Assembly (NCBI GenBank): GCA_900770345.1 | Contig: CAAGKF010000102.1 | Span: 36,561 to 100,560, forward strand | Reading direction: 5' to 3' | DNA from: Lachnospiraceae bacterium | GTDB lineage: Bacteria > Bacillota > Clostridia > Lachnospirales > Lachnospiraceae | Length of the DNA stretch: 64,000 bases | Part shown: positions 39,947 to 51,471 of the stretch, in pieces | Layout of the letters: each line of letters begins with the position of its first letter | How positions within the stretch are numbered: position 1 is the stretch's first letter | Notes under the pieces: generated by a model | What the model saw: the letters and a program-made list of their open reading frames with translations, nothing else | Told to the model about the DNA's origin: nothing | Databases searched by the model: none | Made by a program: the position numbers and the translations under genes

Positions 39947-40861
39947 ATGAAAAGAAAGAGTGAAGGTGAGGAAAAGAAAGAGAAGAGGGACAGGAAAAAC
40001 AGAGGCGGGGGAAACGGAAAACGTACCGCAATGGCAGCGGCAGCGGCTCTGCTGGCAGTGGGTCTTCTTTTGGGCGGATACAGCCGGAAGCTGTCGGGAT
40101 CAGAAAGCGGAATGCTTTGGTCAGGGACAAGGACGGCCTCCGGTATGAAAGAAGGCGGGGAAGCCAGCCCAGCAGATGCCTCGTCTGTTTATGCATTTCT
40201 GCCGGATGAAGATCAGCTTTCTGCCGTCAGAAAGGTTGTGAAGGCTCTGGAAAAAGGAAATCTGGCGCAGGCGGCAGAGGTCCTGAGCGGGGAACAGGAT
40301 CTTTTCGCGGAGATGTTTTATGAGAAAATGGACGGACAGCGGTACCTTTTTGACGGATCAGGCTTTCTGAATGAGATCGAGGGGGAAGGAATTGTATTTG
40401 TGACCCCGAAAACCGTGTTTTTCGGATCCTTTCAGGAGGGAAAGCCAGAGGGAGAATGCATCGCTCTGCAGAGTGTAGATCTGGAAGCTCCCCGCTATGA
40501 CTATGCCAGAGGACAGTGGGAGGAAGGGCACATGAATGGTCAGGGAGAGACCGGTTACTGTTATTACGGGAAAAAGCCGGAAAATGATGCCGAAAAGGTA
40601 TGCAGAAGCGGCAGCTTCGCAGATGACCGGATGGACGGGACCGTCACATATGAAAGCACCGGCAGTGAAGGAATCACCGCACGGTGGCAGATCAATGTGA
40701 AAGCGGGCGCGGTGGAGCTGGATGACAGGTGGATCTGTCTGGAGGATAAGAAGGAGTACCAGCTGGTGTCGGAGAACAACGACAGCTGCGCCTATATTCT
40801 GACGGAGGATCAGATCTCTCAGCCCATGTGGAAAAACATGCTGGTCTGGGAAGAAGAATAG
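39947..40861 (+). CDS. Membrane-anchored protein with MORN-like repeats, function unknown
   Basis: A 304-residue protein. A very basic N-terminus (about 25 residues rich in Lys, Arg and Glu) is followed by one hydrophobic helix (about 28-46), so most of the protein should lie outside the membrane. The region about 160-235 contains three MORN-like units: FFGSFQEGKPEGECIA, GQWEEGHMNGQGETGY and RSGSFADDRMDGTVTY. MORN repeats bind lipids or proteins. I do not recognise the family. It lies 32 bp after the MocR gene with its own RBS (GGAAGGAATG) and may be cotranscribed. Confidence 0.7.
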   Translation: MKRKSEGEEKKEKRDRKNRGGGNGKRTAMAAAAALLAVGLLLGGYSRKLSGSESGMLWSGTRTASGMKEGGEASPADASSVYAFLPDEDQLSAVRKVVKALEKGNLAQAAEVLSGEQDLFAEMFYEKMDGQRYLFDGSGFLNEIEGEGIVFVTPKTVFFGSFQEGKPEGECIALQSVDLEAPRYDYARGQWEEGHMNGQGETGYCYYGKKPENDAEKVCRSGSFADDRMDGTVTYESTGSEGITARWQINVKAGAVELDDRWICLEDKKEYQLVSENNDSCAYILTEDQISQPMWKNMLVWEEE

Positions 40862-40899
40862 GACGGAGGAAAAGACAGGAAAAAGACAGAAAAAAGACA

Positions 40900-40932
40900 G
40901 AAAAAAGAGACTGCCGTATCTGCGGCAGTCTC
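40900..40932 (-). terminator. Terminator of the acidic membrane protein gene
   Basis: GAGACTGCCG and CGGCAGTCTC (perfect 10 bp, loop of 6) are followed on the minus strand by TTTTTT. Just outside lies a degenerate AAAAAGACAG repeat (40869-40907) on the plus strand. Confidence 0.85.
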
Positions 40933-40937
40933 AAAAA

Positions 40938-41702
40938 TTACAGAATGGTATCCTCTTCAATTGTAGCAGTTTCTTTGGGAGCAGTTTCTTCCGGCCGCTC
41001 CTCCGCGGTCAGGGCCTCTTCGGCAGCGGCCTTTTCAGAATCGGCGGCAGCTTCCTCCGGGGCAGAGGTCTCATCGCCTGCAGGTGTCTCAGCCTTTTTC
41101 GGTGCAGGATCGTCCAAAATATCGTCGCTGTAGTCATCTCTGGAGCTGTCAGCAGTGCGGAAGCCGCGTCCGGCATAGGTGGAGCCGCCTTCCATCCGCT
41201 CGTAATCGTACAGATCGTCGTCATCTACATAATCGTCATCCAGGAAGCCTTCGTCCTCGTCCGGATCGGAATCCTCTTCACTTTCCTCCATATTCTTTTC
41301 CCGGGCTGCCATAAATTCGTCCTTTTTTGCTTTTGCGGTATTGATCGCCATATGGGCAGTGTCCACGGCTGCGGACATGGCCTCATGGGCTGTATCGGAG
41401 AGCAGGCTGCCGGCATCCTTCAGTACATTTTTCGTAGCCTCGGCCATATCCTTTGCAGCTACTTTGAATTCATCCTTGCTGGATGTAAGAGAAATATAGT
41501 TGCGGTTCAGTTTGCGCGGGTCAATGGTGCGGTCATCGTCCTTTTCCTGCAGATCTTCTTCATCGCCCTCCTCAAATTCCCGGAAATCCTTTTCCAGTTC
41601 CCTGTGGAAGGTCTTGTACTGGAGTACATAAGAAACGCCCGCTGCTACAGCGCCTGTTACTGCTGCAAATGCAACAAATTTTCCAAACCCTTTCCTGGCC
41701 AT
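40938..41702 (-). CDS. Acidic membrane-anchored protein, YtxH-like N-terminus
   Basis: A 254-residue protein. The first 30 residues (MARKGFGKFVAFAAVTGAVA and on) form a membrane helix, like YtxH-type proteins. Residues 35-110 are charged and helical with an amphipathic AHEAMSAAVDTAHMAINTAKAK stretch, and the C-terminal 130 residues are very acidic low-complexity sequence rich in Asp, Glu, Ala and Pro. ATG 41702 is chosen because AAAGGGG lies just before it; the frame extends upstream without an RBS. It is divergent from groES. Function unknown; a stress or envelope role is only a guess from its neighbour. Confidence 0.7.
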   Translation of the reverse strand: MARKGFGKFVAFAAVTGAVAAGVSYVLQYKTFHRELEKDFREFEEGDEEDLQEKDDDRTIDPRKLNRNYISLTSSKDEFKVAAKDMAEATKNVLKDAGSLLSDTAHEAMSAAVDTAHMAINTAKAKKDEFMAAREKNMEESEEDSDPDEDEGFLDDDYVDDDDLYDYERMEGGSTYAGRGFRTADSSRDDYSDDILDDPAPKKAETPAGDETSAPEEAAADSEKAAAEEALTAEERPEETAPKETATIEEDTIL

Positions 41703-41827
41703 ACACAAATCCCCTTTCCTGGTCACAGTGACATTATAATCACAGTATCCCCTATTTCTATTATTGTAATACGAATGGAAAAAAAATGAAACAGCAAATA
41801 ATAAAAAAAATATAAAATTACAAGAAA

Positions 41828-41854
41828 TTAGCACTCGACACTTGACAGTGCTAA
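41828..41854 (+). promoter_or_regulatory. CIRCE element (HrcA operator) of groESL, one mismatch
   Basis: TTAGCACTC-N9-CAGTGCTAA matches the CIRCE consensus TTAGCACTC-N9-GAGTGCTAA at all but one position (C for G at the inner edge of the right arm). HrcA binds this inverted repeat and represses groESL until heat or misfolding stress inactivates it. Confidence 0.93.
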
Positions 41855-41870
41855 TAATCAGTGATATAAC
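41842..41870 (+). promoter_or_regulatory. Promoter of groESL
   Basis: TTGACA (41842-41847) lies inside CIRCE, then a 17-bp spacer and TATAAC (41865-41870). The -35 box overlaps the operator, so bound HrcA should block polymerase directly. Confidence 0.85.
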
Positions 41871-41937
41871 ATACATTGTGAGTGAAAAGCAATACCCAAG
41901 AAAGAAAACAGAATTGATTACAAGGAGGAATCCAGTT

Positions 41938-42222
41938 ATGAAGTTAGTACCATTATTTGATAAGGTTGTATTGAAGCAGCTGGTTGCAGAGGAGACTACC
42001 AAGTCCGGTATCGTTCTTCCGGGCGCCGCAAAGGAGAAGCCGCAGCAGGCTGAGGTTATCGCAGTAGGCCCGGGCGGTGTGGTTGACGGCAAGGAAGTAA
42101 CCATGCAGGTTAAGGCCGGTGACAAGGTTATTTATTCCAAGTATTCCGGCACAGAGGTTGAGATTGACAGCGAGAAGTATGTGATCGTAAAGCAGAGCGA
42201 TATCCTGGCAGTTGTAGAATAA
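41938..42222 (+). CDS. groES: Co-chaperonin GroES
   Basis: A 94-residue protein, the standard GroES size. It begins KLVPLFDKVVLKQL, has the mobile loop with EETTKSGIVLPGAAKEK at about 19-35 that contacts GroEL, and ends with the YVIVKQSDILAVVE strand. It caps the GroEL ring during ATP-driven folding. ATG 41938 has AAGGAGG before it; the open frame reaches further upstream only through the promoter. groEL follows 80 bp downstream in the CIRCE-controlled operon. Confidence 0.98.
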   Translation: MKLVPLFDKVVLKQLVAEETTKSGIVLPGAAKEKPQQAEVIAVGPGGVVDGKEVTMQVKAGDKVIYSKYSGTEVEIDSEKYVIVKQSDILAVVE

Positions 42223-42296
42223 GGACTGCAAAATTTTTTGAGAGAAACAAAGCAGTTGACTGAAAGTATTTTTAGAACATAATTTTTGGAGGTTGA

Positions 42297-43925
<1,629 letters not shown>

Positions 43926-43960
43926 TCAGCTGCTGTAACGTACAGTAAAATAAATTTTCA

Positions 43961-44016
43961 GGGATGTTTCCGAAGGACCCGGGCACAAAAGCCCGGGCAG
44001 GAAGCATCCCTTTTTA
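43961..44016 (+). terminator. Terminator of groESL
   Basis: GGGATG-TTTCC pairs with GGAAG-CATCCC around an inner perfect hairpin (GCCCGGGC type), followed by TTTTT. The inner CCCGGGC stem is GC-rich. Confidence 0.88.
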
Positions 44017-44031
44017 TTTAAAGAAATAATT

Positions 44032-46107
44032 TTAAAGGAGCTGTCCTGCAGTTTGAGCAAAAAGGAAACAGAGGGCCATGCCAAAAAGGGTGGGGAGAAG
44101 GAAAGCGATGAGAGTCCATTTCCAGCTTCCGGTCTCTTTGTGTATGGTTAAAAGAGTGGTGGAGCAGGGCCAGTGCATCAGGGAAAAGAGGATGGTGCAT
44201 ACGGCGGTGATCCAGGTCCAGCCGTTGGCGGTCAGCAGCTGTCTTAACTCCGTCAGGGAAGAAAAATCCATGAGACTTCCCTGAGCTGTGTAGGCCATAA
44301 GAATGATTGGCATGACGATCTCATTGGCGGGAAGCCCCAGGAGGAAGGCTGTCAGTATCACACCGTCCAGTCCCAGAAGTCTGGCGAAGGGATCGAAAAA
44401 ACGGGCGCAGTGGGACAGAAGGCTGCCGCTTCCCACGGAAATATTTGCCACGAGCCAGATCACCAGACCGGCGGGGGCGGCCACGCATGCAGCACGGCCC
44501 AGAACGAACAGAGTCCGGTCGAAAACAGAGCGGATGATCACTTTGCCGATCTGAGGTCTGCGGTAAGGGGGAAGCTCCAGGGTGAAGGAGGAGGGAACTC
44601 CTTTTAAAATGGTGGCTGACAGCAGCCGGGAAGCAAAAAAGGTCATGGTTATTCCCAGCAGAATAAACAGAGTCAGCATCAGGCTGGAGGTCAGGGAGGA
44701 CAGAGGGCCTTCCGGCATCACCACCAGAAACATGGAGATCAGGGCGATGAGGGTCGGGAAACGTCCGTTGCAGGGTACAAAGCTGTTGGTCAGGATGGCG
44801 ATCAGACGCTCTCTGGGAGAGTCAATAATGCGGCAGCCGGTGACGCCGGCAGCATTGCAGCCGAATCCCATGGCCATGGTCAGCGCCTGTTTTCCGCAGG
44901 CCTGACAGCATTGGAAAGGTTTATCCAGGTTGAAAGCAATGCGGGGAAGATAGCCGGAGTCTTCCAGTAAAGTAAAAAGCGGAAAGAAAATAGCCATGGG
45001 AGGCAGCATAACGGATATGATCCAGGCAAGGGAACGGTAGATTCCCAGAACGACCATTCCGTGAAGCCAGGAGGGAGCGCCGGCTGCCGTAAAAACGGCA
45101 GTCAGCTGATCCTGGATGGAAAAAAGCAGATCAGATAAGAGCCGGGAGGGATAGTTGGCTCCTGTGATGGTCAGCCAGAAGATCAGCGCCAGAAGTCCGA
45201 TCATTACCGGGTATCCGGTAACGCGGCTGGTAAAGATCCGGTCCAGCCTGCGGTCCCTTTCATTGTAGTCCGGGTAATCGGTGTTTACAGTTTCGGCTGC
45301 GATCTTTTCGGCACATTCCACTAGTCCCGTTACAATGAGATCTTTAAACTTTTCCTGAGAGATTCCCTGTTCTGCCAGTTCTCTGCCTGCCTGAGCCAGG
45401 CTGTATTCAATGGAAGGGTCTTCCAGAATATTTTCTCCGAGAAAGCTTTCCAGCTCCCTTAACAGGGAAGGATCACCCTCCAGAAGCTTCAGACTGAGCC
45501 AGCGTGCGGGCAGGCGTCCCCTGATTTTTTCCCGGACAGCGGGAAGAATCAGGGAAACCGCGTTTTCTACGGCATCACAGTAGGCAGGGAGAAAGTGAGC
45601 CTTTGGAGCCTCGGGACGGCACATTTCATCCAGAACAGACGTAAACTGCTTCAGAGTCTTCTTTTTCCTCGCGACGATCCCTGCGGCCGGGATTCCCAGA
45701 AGTTCTGACAGCTTTTCGATGCTGACGTGAATATGCTTTTTTTCTGCTTCATCCAGCAGATTTACACAGACCAGCACCCGGCTGCACACCTCCATTGTCT
45801 GCAGTACCAGGTTCAGGTTCCTCTCCAGGCATGTGGCATCACATACCACGACCGCGGCGTCAATGCCTCCGAAGCAGAGAAAATTGCGGGCGATTTCCTC
45901 CTCTGACGAATGGGCCATCAGGGAATAGGTTCCCGGTATGTCCACCAGAATGTATTTACCTGAGGCTGTTTTCAAATATCCCCGGGCATTAGAGACGGTT
46001 TTTCCGATCCAGTTTCCCGTATGCTGGCGGCCGCCGGTGAGACTGTTAAAGAGAGTGCTTTTCCCTACATTGGGATTGCCGGCAAGGGCAATCACTTTCT
46101 CTTCCAT
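44032..46107 (-). CDS. feoB: Ferrous iron transport protein B
   Basis: A 691-residue protein. The cytoplasmic G domain is at the N-terminus: G1 GNPNVGKS at 10-17, G3 VDIPGTYSL near 55-63, G4 VNLLDEAEK near 115-123. The GDI helical domain follows, and from about residue 280 the polytopic membrane domain carries the FeoB gate segments. FeoB imports Fe2+ under anaerobic conditions. RBS GGGAGGAG. feoA lies 15 bp upstream on the same strand, and no feoC is visible. Confidence 0.95.
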   Translation of the reverse strand: MEEKVIALAGNPNVGKSTLFNSLTGGRQHTGNWIGKTVSNARGYLKTASGKYILVDIPGTYSLMAHSSEEEIARNFLCFGGIDAAVVVCDATCLERNLNLVLQTMEVCSRVLVCVNLLDEAEKKHIHVSIEKLSELLGIPAAGIVARKKKTLKQFTSVLDEMCRPEAPKAHFLPAYCDAVENAVSLILPAVREKIRGRLPARWLSLKLLEGDPSLLRELESFLGENILEDPSIEYSLAQAGRELAEQGISQEKFKDLIVTGLVECAEKIAAETVNTDYPDYNERDRRLDRIFTSRVTGYPVMIGLLALIFWLTITGANYPSRLLSDLLFSIQDQLTAVFTAAGAPSWLHGMVVLGIYRSLAWIISVMLPPMAIFFPLFTLLEDSGYLPRIAFNLDKPFQCCQACGKQALTMAMGFGCNAAGVTGCRIIDSPRERLIAILTNSFVPCNGRFPTLIALISMFLVVMPEGPLSSLTSSLMLTLFILLGITMTFFASRLLSATILKGVPSSFTLELPPYRRPQIGKVIIRSVFDRTLFVLGRAACVAAPAGLVIWLVANISVGSGSLLSHCARFFDPFARLLGLDGVILTAFLLGLPANEIVMPIILMAYTAQGSLMDFSSLTELRQLLTANGWTWITAVCTILFSLMHWPCSTTLLTIHKETGSWKWTLIAFLLPTLFGMALCFLFAQTAGQLL

Positions 46108-46122
46108 ACTGTGCTCCTCCCT

Positions 46123-46353
46123 TCAGTATACCAGGATATTGCGGCTGTCCCGGGAACGGATGGCAATAACGGCTCCGCGGATCAGATAGGCGCAGGGGTC
46201 TCCCGCCGGGCTTTTTCCCAGACATTTTACAGGGGTATCCGCGATCAGGCCGATATCCAAAAGCCGGCGCCGTATGCTGCCTGAGGCAGTCAGCTCCTTG
46301 ACATATGCCTGCTGGCCGGGCTTTATATCGCTAAGACAAAGAAATTCTTTCAT
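46123..46353 (-). CDS. feoA: Ferrous iron transport protein A (FeoA, SH3-like)
   Basis: A 76-residue FeoA domain: LSDIKPGQQAYVKEL at the start, then SIRRRLLDIGLIADTPV and the final AVIAIRSRDSRNILV, the family pattern. FeoA binds FeoB and is needed for Fe2+ uptake. ATG 46353 is preferred; a TTG two codons earlier is possible, and no good RBS is visible before either. It is first in the feoAB operon. Confidence 0.92.
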   Translation of the reverse strand: MKEFLCLSDIKPGQQAYVKELTASGSIRRRLLDIGLIADTPVKCLGKSPAGDPCAYLIRGAVIAIRSRDSRNILVY

Positions 46354-46422
46354 AATCAATATACCGGAGGATTCTTCTTACTGATATAGTATTTCACAGG
46401 GGTCCGATTGGTTACATCATAC

Positions 46423-46451
46423 TTGAATAACCATGCGGTCTATGTTAAACT
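46423..46451 (+). promoter_or_regulatory. Promoter for the small membrane protein gene
   Basis: TTGAAT (46423-46428), a 17-bp spacer and TAAACT (46446-46451), 50 bp before the ATG at 46502. Confidence 0.6.
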
Positions 46452-46501
46452 AGTATTCAGTGGGATAACATCCCAAATCCATGAGAAACAGGAGAATTAC
46501 C

Positions 46502-46999
46502 ATGAATGAGGATAATTATGTAGAATGGCTGGTGAAGCGTAAGGATCCTGCTTACGCGCTCCCTGTTAAGGCACTTCTTATTATTGTCTGCGTGATGTCA
46601 CTTTTTCTGGCGCTGCAGACTGTGCTGGGGATCATTGTTCTGACTCTGGCATGTGTTGCTTCTTATTTTATATTTATCAGTCTCAGCGTGGAGTATGAGT
46701 ATCTCTTTGCGGAAGGCGGCTTAAGGGTTGACCGGATCATGAGCAAATCGAGGCGCAGAAAGGAATTTGACTGTGATAAGGATGACATTCAGCTGATCGC
46801 TCCGGCAGATTCCTATGTGCTGAAGGACTATGAAACCGCCGGCATGAAGGTTTTAAACTGCGCTTCCGGAAGAAAAGATGCCTCTGTCTATGCGCTGATC
46901 TATCAGAAAGGCTCTCTTCACACAAAGGTTCTCTTTGAACCCAATGAGAAGATGCTCAATGCCATGTACCGCAGCTATCCCCGCAAGGTGGTCAGATAG
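46502..46999 (+). CDS. Small membrane protein (DUF6106-like), function unknown
   Basis: A 165-residue protein starting MNEDNYVEWLVKRKDP, with two close hydrophobic helices (about 20-41 and 42-62) and a soluble C-terminal domain of about 95 residues (RVDRIMSKSRRRKEFDCDKDDIQLI and on). It resembles the clostridial family annotated DUF6106 by recollection only. ATG 46502 is chosen for the AGGAG 6-10 bp upstream. Its 3' end is 195 bp before guaB, which has its own promoter, so it is probably monocistronic. Confidence 0.75.
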   Translation: MNEDNYVEWLVKRKDPAYALPVKALLIIVCVMSLFLALQTVLGIIVLTLACVASYFIFISLSVEYEYLFAEGGLRVDRIMSKSRRRKEFDCDKDDIQLIAPADSYVLKDYETAGMKVLNCASGRKDASVYALIYQKGSLHTKVLFEPNEKMLNAMYRSYPRKVVR

Positions 47000-47066
47000 T
47001 TACGCTATTAGACAAACTGATGGAATTATATAAGTAAATTCAATGAATATTTCCTGATGAATGGGT

Positions 47067-47095
47067 TTGACAACCTCAGTAAAATTTGTTAGTAT
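47067..47095 (+). promoter_or_regulatory. Promoter for guaB
   Basis: TTGACA (47067-47072), a 17-bp spacer and TAGTAT (47090-47095), 99 bp before the ATG. No purine riboswitch consensus was seen in the leader. Confidence 0.65.
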
Positions 47096-47155
47096 AAGAT
47101 ACTAATAAGAAACAGACAGTTTCACAGCTTCTCAGACAATCTTCATTAACAATGA

Positions 47156-48649
<1,494 letters not shown>

Positions 48650-48671
48650 ACAGCGGATATGGTATAGCAAG

Positions 48672-48708
48672 CCCCGTCGGAATCGCATCCGGCGGGGAAT
48701 TTTGTTTT
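48672..48708 (+). terminator. Terminator after guaB
   Basis: CCCCGTCGG and CCGGCGGGG (one T-G pair) with an 8-base loop, then a T-rich tail AATTTTGTTTT. Confidence 0.75.
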
Positions 48709-48720
48709 GGAGGTGCAAGG

Positions 48721-49755
48721 ATGGCAAGATCGGTGCTGACAACGCTTTGTTATATTGAAAAGGACGGAGCATATCTGATGCTTCACCGGGTAAGCAAAAA
48801 GAATGATGTGAATAAGGATAAATGGATCGGAATCGGAGGACATTTTGAGGAAAATGAAAGTCCGGAGGAATGCCTTCTTCGGGAAGCGCGGGAGGAAACA
48901 GGACTTACACTGACATCCTTTCGCTTTCGCGGTCTGGTGACCTTTCAGTCGGAGGGGTGGAACACGGAATACATGTGTCTTTATACGGCGGACAAATTTG
49001 AAGGACAAATGAGAAGCTGCGATGAAGGCGTGCTGGAGTGGGTAAAAAAAGAGGACGTGCTGAAGCTGAACCTGTGGGAGGGAGACAAGATCTTTTTCCG
49101 CCTGATGAATGAGGACGCCCCCTTCTTTTCCCTGAAATTGTCCTACCGCGGAGATACCTTAAAAGAAGCTGTTCTGAACGGAAAACCGCTGGAGCTTTTT
49201 GACGTGCGAAATGAGACGGGAGAAGTAACAGGGCTGGTGCGGGAGCGTGTTCTGGTCCACAGAGAGGGCGACTGGCATGGAACCTCTCATATCTGGGTTG
49301 TCCGGGAAAATGGAAAAAGCGGTATTGATCTGCTTCTTCAGAAGCGCAGTGCGGGAAAGGATTCCTATCCCGGCTGCTATGATATTTCTTCTGCCGGCCA
49401 TGTTCAGGCGGGTGATGATTTTCTGTCTTCCGCTGTACGGGAACTGAAAGAGGAACTGGGGATAGAAGCAGAAGCGGATGATCTGGAATTTGCCGGCTTC
49501 CACAAAGGATACATGGAGGAGGAATTCTACGGCCATATGTTCAAGGACAGGGAAATCAGTGCTGTCTATATTTACAGAAAACCGGTGGATGAGAAGAGCC
49601 TTACTCTTCAGGCAGAGGAAGTGGAGAGTGTAATGTGGATGGATCTGGAGGAATGCATGGAAGCTGTGGATAAAGGGACACTGCCCAACTGTATTTATAT
49701 GGACGAACTGGAACTGGTGAAGGCGGCCGTCCAAAAGGCAGATATTGCTGAATAG
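48721..49755 (+). CDS. Double Nudix hydrolase (MutT-like domain fused to an Idi-like domain)
   Basis: A 344-residue fusion. The N-terminal domain (1 to about 150) has a perfect Nudix box, GHFEENESPEECLLREAREETGL (near 41-63), and resembles 8-oxo-dGTP diphosphatases. The C-terminal domain (about 160-344) starts like YfcD/Idi-type Nudix proteins (LLLQKRSAGKDSYPGCYDISSAGHV), and its box has Asp in place of the first Glu (GHVQAGDDFLSSAVRELKEELGI). Single-domain proteins of both types are usual; the fusion may pair two hydrolases or use one as a ligand sensor. RBS GGAGGTGCAAGG. Confidence 0.88.
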   Translation: MARSVLTTLCYIEKDGAYLMLHRVSKKNDVNKDKWIGIGGHFEENESPEECLLREAREETGLTLTSFRFRGLVTFQSEGWNTEYMCLYTADKFEGQMRSCDEGVLEWVKKEDVLKLNLWEGDKIFFRLMNEDAPFFSLKLSYRGDTLKEAVLNGKPLELFDVRNETGEVTGLVRERVLVHREGDWHGTSHIWVVRENGKSGIDLLLQKRSAGKDSYPGCYDISSAGHVQAGDDFLSSAVRELKEELGIEAEADDLEFAGFHKGYMEEEFYGHMFKDREISAVYIYRKPVDEKSLTLQAEEVESVMWMDLEECMEAVDKGTLPNCIYMDELELVKAAVQKADIAE

Positions 49756-49785
49756 TTATAAAAAATATTATTTATCGTAAGTTTA

Positions 49786-49814
49786 TTGACAGATTTGGGA
49801 GTTTTTTGTAATAG
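49786..49814 (+). promoter_or_regulatory. Promoter for the D,D-carboxypeptidase gene
   Basis: TTGACA (49786-49791), a 17-bp spacer and TAATAG (49809-49814). A second extended -10 (TGG-TATACT) lies at about 49822-49830. Confidence 0.55.
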
Positions 49815-49913
49815 TGAAATATGGTATACTTACCTTAATATGCCGCCGGGCCGGAACAGACCGTGAAAAATAGGAAGGCCCGGGAGGAATATAAGGGTAA
49901 GGAGAGTCTGGTT

Positions 49914-51401
49914 ATGAGATTGAAAAAATGGAACGCATTCCTTTGTATATGTACATCCGCTGTTCTGGCAGTTTCCACTGCTGCCTACGCGAATCAGATA
50001 ACGATCACGCCGCTGGATCAGGGACAGGCTGTTTCGGCTTCTCAGATACAGAAACCGGATATTGCCTCCGAGGGAGCGGTTCTTCTGGACGGTGCTTCCG
50101 GGAATGTCCTTTTTGCGAAAAACGGTGATACCCAGTTTTATCCGGCCAGCATTACCAAACTGATGACGGCTCTGCTGGTGGCGGAGCACTGCAGTCTGGA
50201 TGAAAATGTTGCGTTTTCTGCTTCTGCCACCACCAATCTGGAATCCGGCGCCGTTTCCATCAATATGACAGCCGGCGATGTGATGTCAGTGAAAGACTGC
50301 CTTTATGCGCTGCTTTTAAAATCTGCCAACGAGGTGGGAAATGCGCTGGCGGAGCATGTGGCAGGCAGCAACAGCGCTTTTGCGGATATGATGAACGCCA
50401 AAGCGGCAGCTCTGGGCTGTACAAATACCCATTTTGCCAATCCCCACGGTCTGAATGATCCGGAACATTATACCAGCCCGCATGATATGGCTCTGATCGC
50501 CAGAGCGGCTTTTCAGAATGAAACGGTAAAAACGGTGGCATCCACCAGAACATATACACTGCCGGCTACGATCAATAATCCAGGCGGACTTACGGTTACT
50601 ATCGGACATAAGATGTTAAATCCCGGTGATTCCAGATATTATGAGGGAATTATCGGCGGAAAAACAGGCTACACATCCAAAGCGGGAAATACACTGGTTA
50701 CTGCGGCGGAAAGAGACGGCGTCCGTCTGATCGCGGTGATCATGAAGAGCAAATCCACTCATTATACGGACACAAAGGCACTGCTGGATTACGGATTTGA
50801 ACTGGCCCGGTCGGGTGCTGTCACAGCAGGAAGTCAGACTCAGACAGGCAGCGGGATGAATGCCGGACCGGGAGGGGAATCTTCTGTCAGTCAGATTTCA
50901 GCCGGCGCACAGACGCCGGCGTCCGGAAGCAGTCAGCCTGCGGCAGCACCGGGAGACGGAGACAGCAGTCAGCCTGCGGCAGCACCGGGAGACGGAGACA
51001 GCAGTCAGCCTGCGGTATCGCCTTTAATAGGGACAGCTCCTGACAGTACATCCTCCGGCGCCACCGGAGGTCCGGGAGAAGCGGGGGCCACAGGGTGGAT
51101 CCAGGATGACAGAGGCTGGTATTATGTAAAGGAGAACCATACCAGGGCGGCCTCTCAGTGGCTGACGATCGACGGTCTGACTTACTGGTTTGATTCGGAT
51201 ACGTATATGGCCAAGGGCTGGAGACAGGTGGACGGCAGATGGTATTATCTTCGTTCCAACGGTTCCATGGCTCAGAACTACTGGTGTCAGGTGAAGGAGA
51301 CGGGAAAATGGTACTATCTGGGAGAGGATGGCATTATGCTTACCAGTACCACAACGCCTGACGGGTATGTGGTTGGAATGGACGGAGCCTGGGTGGAGTA
51401 G
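49914..51401 (+). CDS. D-alanyl-D-alanine carboxypeptidase (S11) with C-terminal choline-binding-type repeats
   Basis: A 495-residue secreted protein. Signal peptide about 1-27 (ending AYA). Penicillin-binding peptidase motifs: SITK at 79-82, SAN at 137-139, KTG at 250-252; it trims the terminal D-Ala from peptidoglycan stem peptides. A linker of about 80 residues (near 300-390) is Pro/Ala/Ser/Gly-rich and contains a DNA-level tandem repeat. The C-terminus has three to four cell-wall-binding repeats (GWIQDDRGWYYVKE, GWRQVDGRWYYLRSNGSMA) that anchor it to the wall. ATG 49914 is chosen for the AAGGAG RBS; the upstream GTG frame has none. Confidence 0.92.
   Translation: MRLKKWNAFLCICTSAVLAVSTAAYANQITITPLDQGQAVSASQIQKPDIASEGAVLLDGASGNVLFAKNGDTQFYPASITKLMTALLVAEHCSLDENVAFSASATTNLESGAVSINMTAGDVMSVKDCLYALLLKSANEVGNALAEHVAGSNSAFADMMNAKAAALGCTNTHFANPHGLNDPEHYTSPHDMALIARAAFQNETVKTVASTRTYTLPATINNPGGLTVTIGHKMLNPGDSRYYEGIIGGKTGYTSKAGNTLVTAAERDGVRLIAVIMKSKSTHYTDTKALLDYGFELARSGAVTAGSQTQTGSGMNAGPGGESSVSQISAGAQTPASGSSQPAAAPGDGDSSQPAAAPGDGDSSQPAVSPLIGTAPDSTSSGATGGPGEAGATGWIQDDRGWYYVKENHTRAASQWLTIDGLTYWFDSDTYMAKGWRQVDGRWYYLRSNGSMAQNYWCQVKETGKWYYLGEDGIMLTSTTTPDGYVVGMDGAWVE
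50928..51015 (+). repeat. 36-bp in-frame tandem repeat in the carboxypeptidase linker
   Basis: Two exact 36-bp copies (50928-50963 and 50964-50999) and a third partial copy of 16 bp (51000-51015). Each encodes about SSQPAAAPGDGD, so the linker can lengthen or shorten in steps of 12 residues. Confidence 0.9.
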
Positions 51402-51471
51402 AAGCTGAGGGACTGTATGTTATTAACAAAAAAGTAATACACAGGTTCAGAAAACACGACAAAATAACAAA

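Noticed and set aside
40869..40907. A-rich AAAAAGACAG near-repeats as a CRISPR or regulatory repeat
   Set aside because: Short, degenerate and without spacers; simple low-complexity sequence beside a terminator.
41842..41937. Upstream TTG start for groES
   Set aside because: The TTG lies in CIRCE and the promoter; the ATG at 41938 has AAGGAGG and gives the normal GroES N-terminus.
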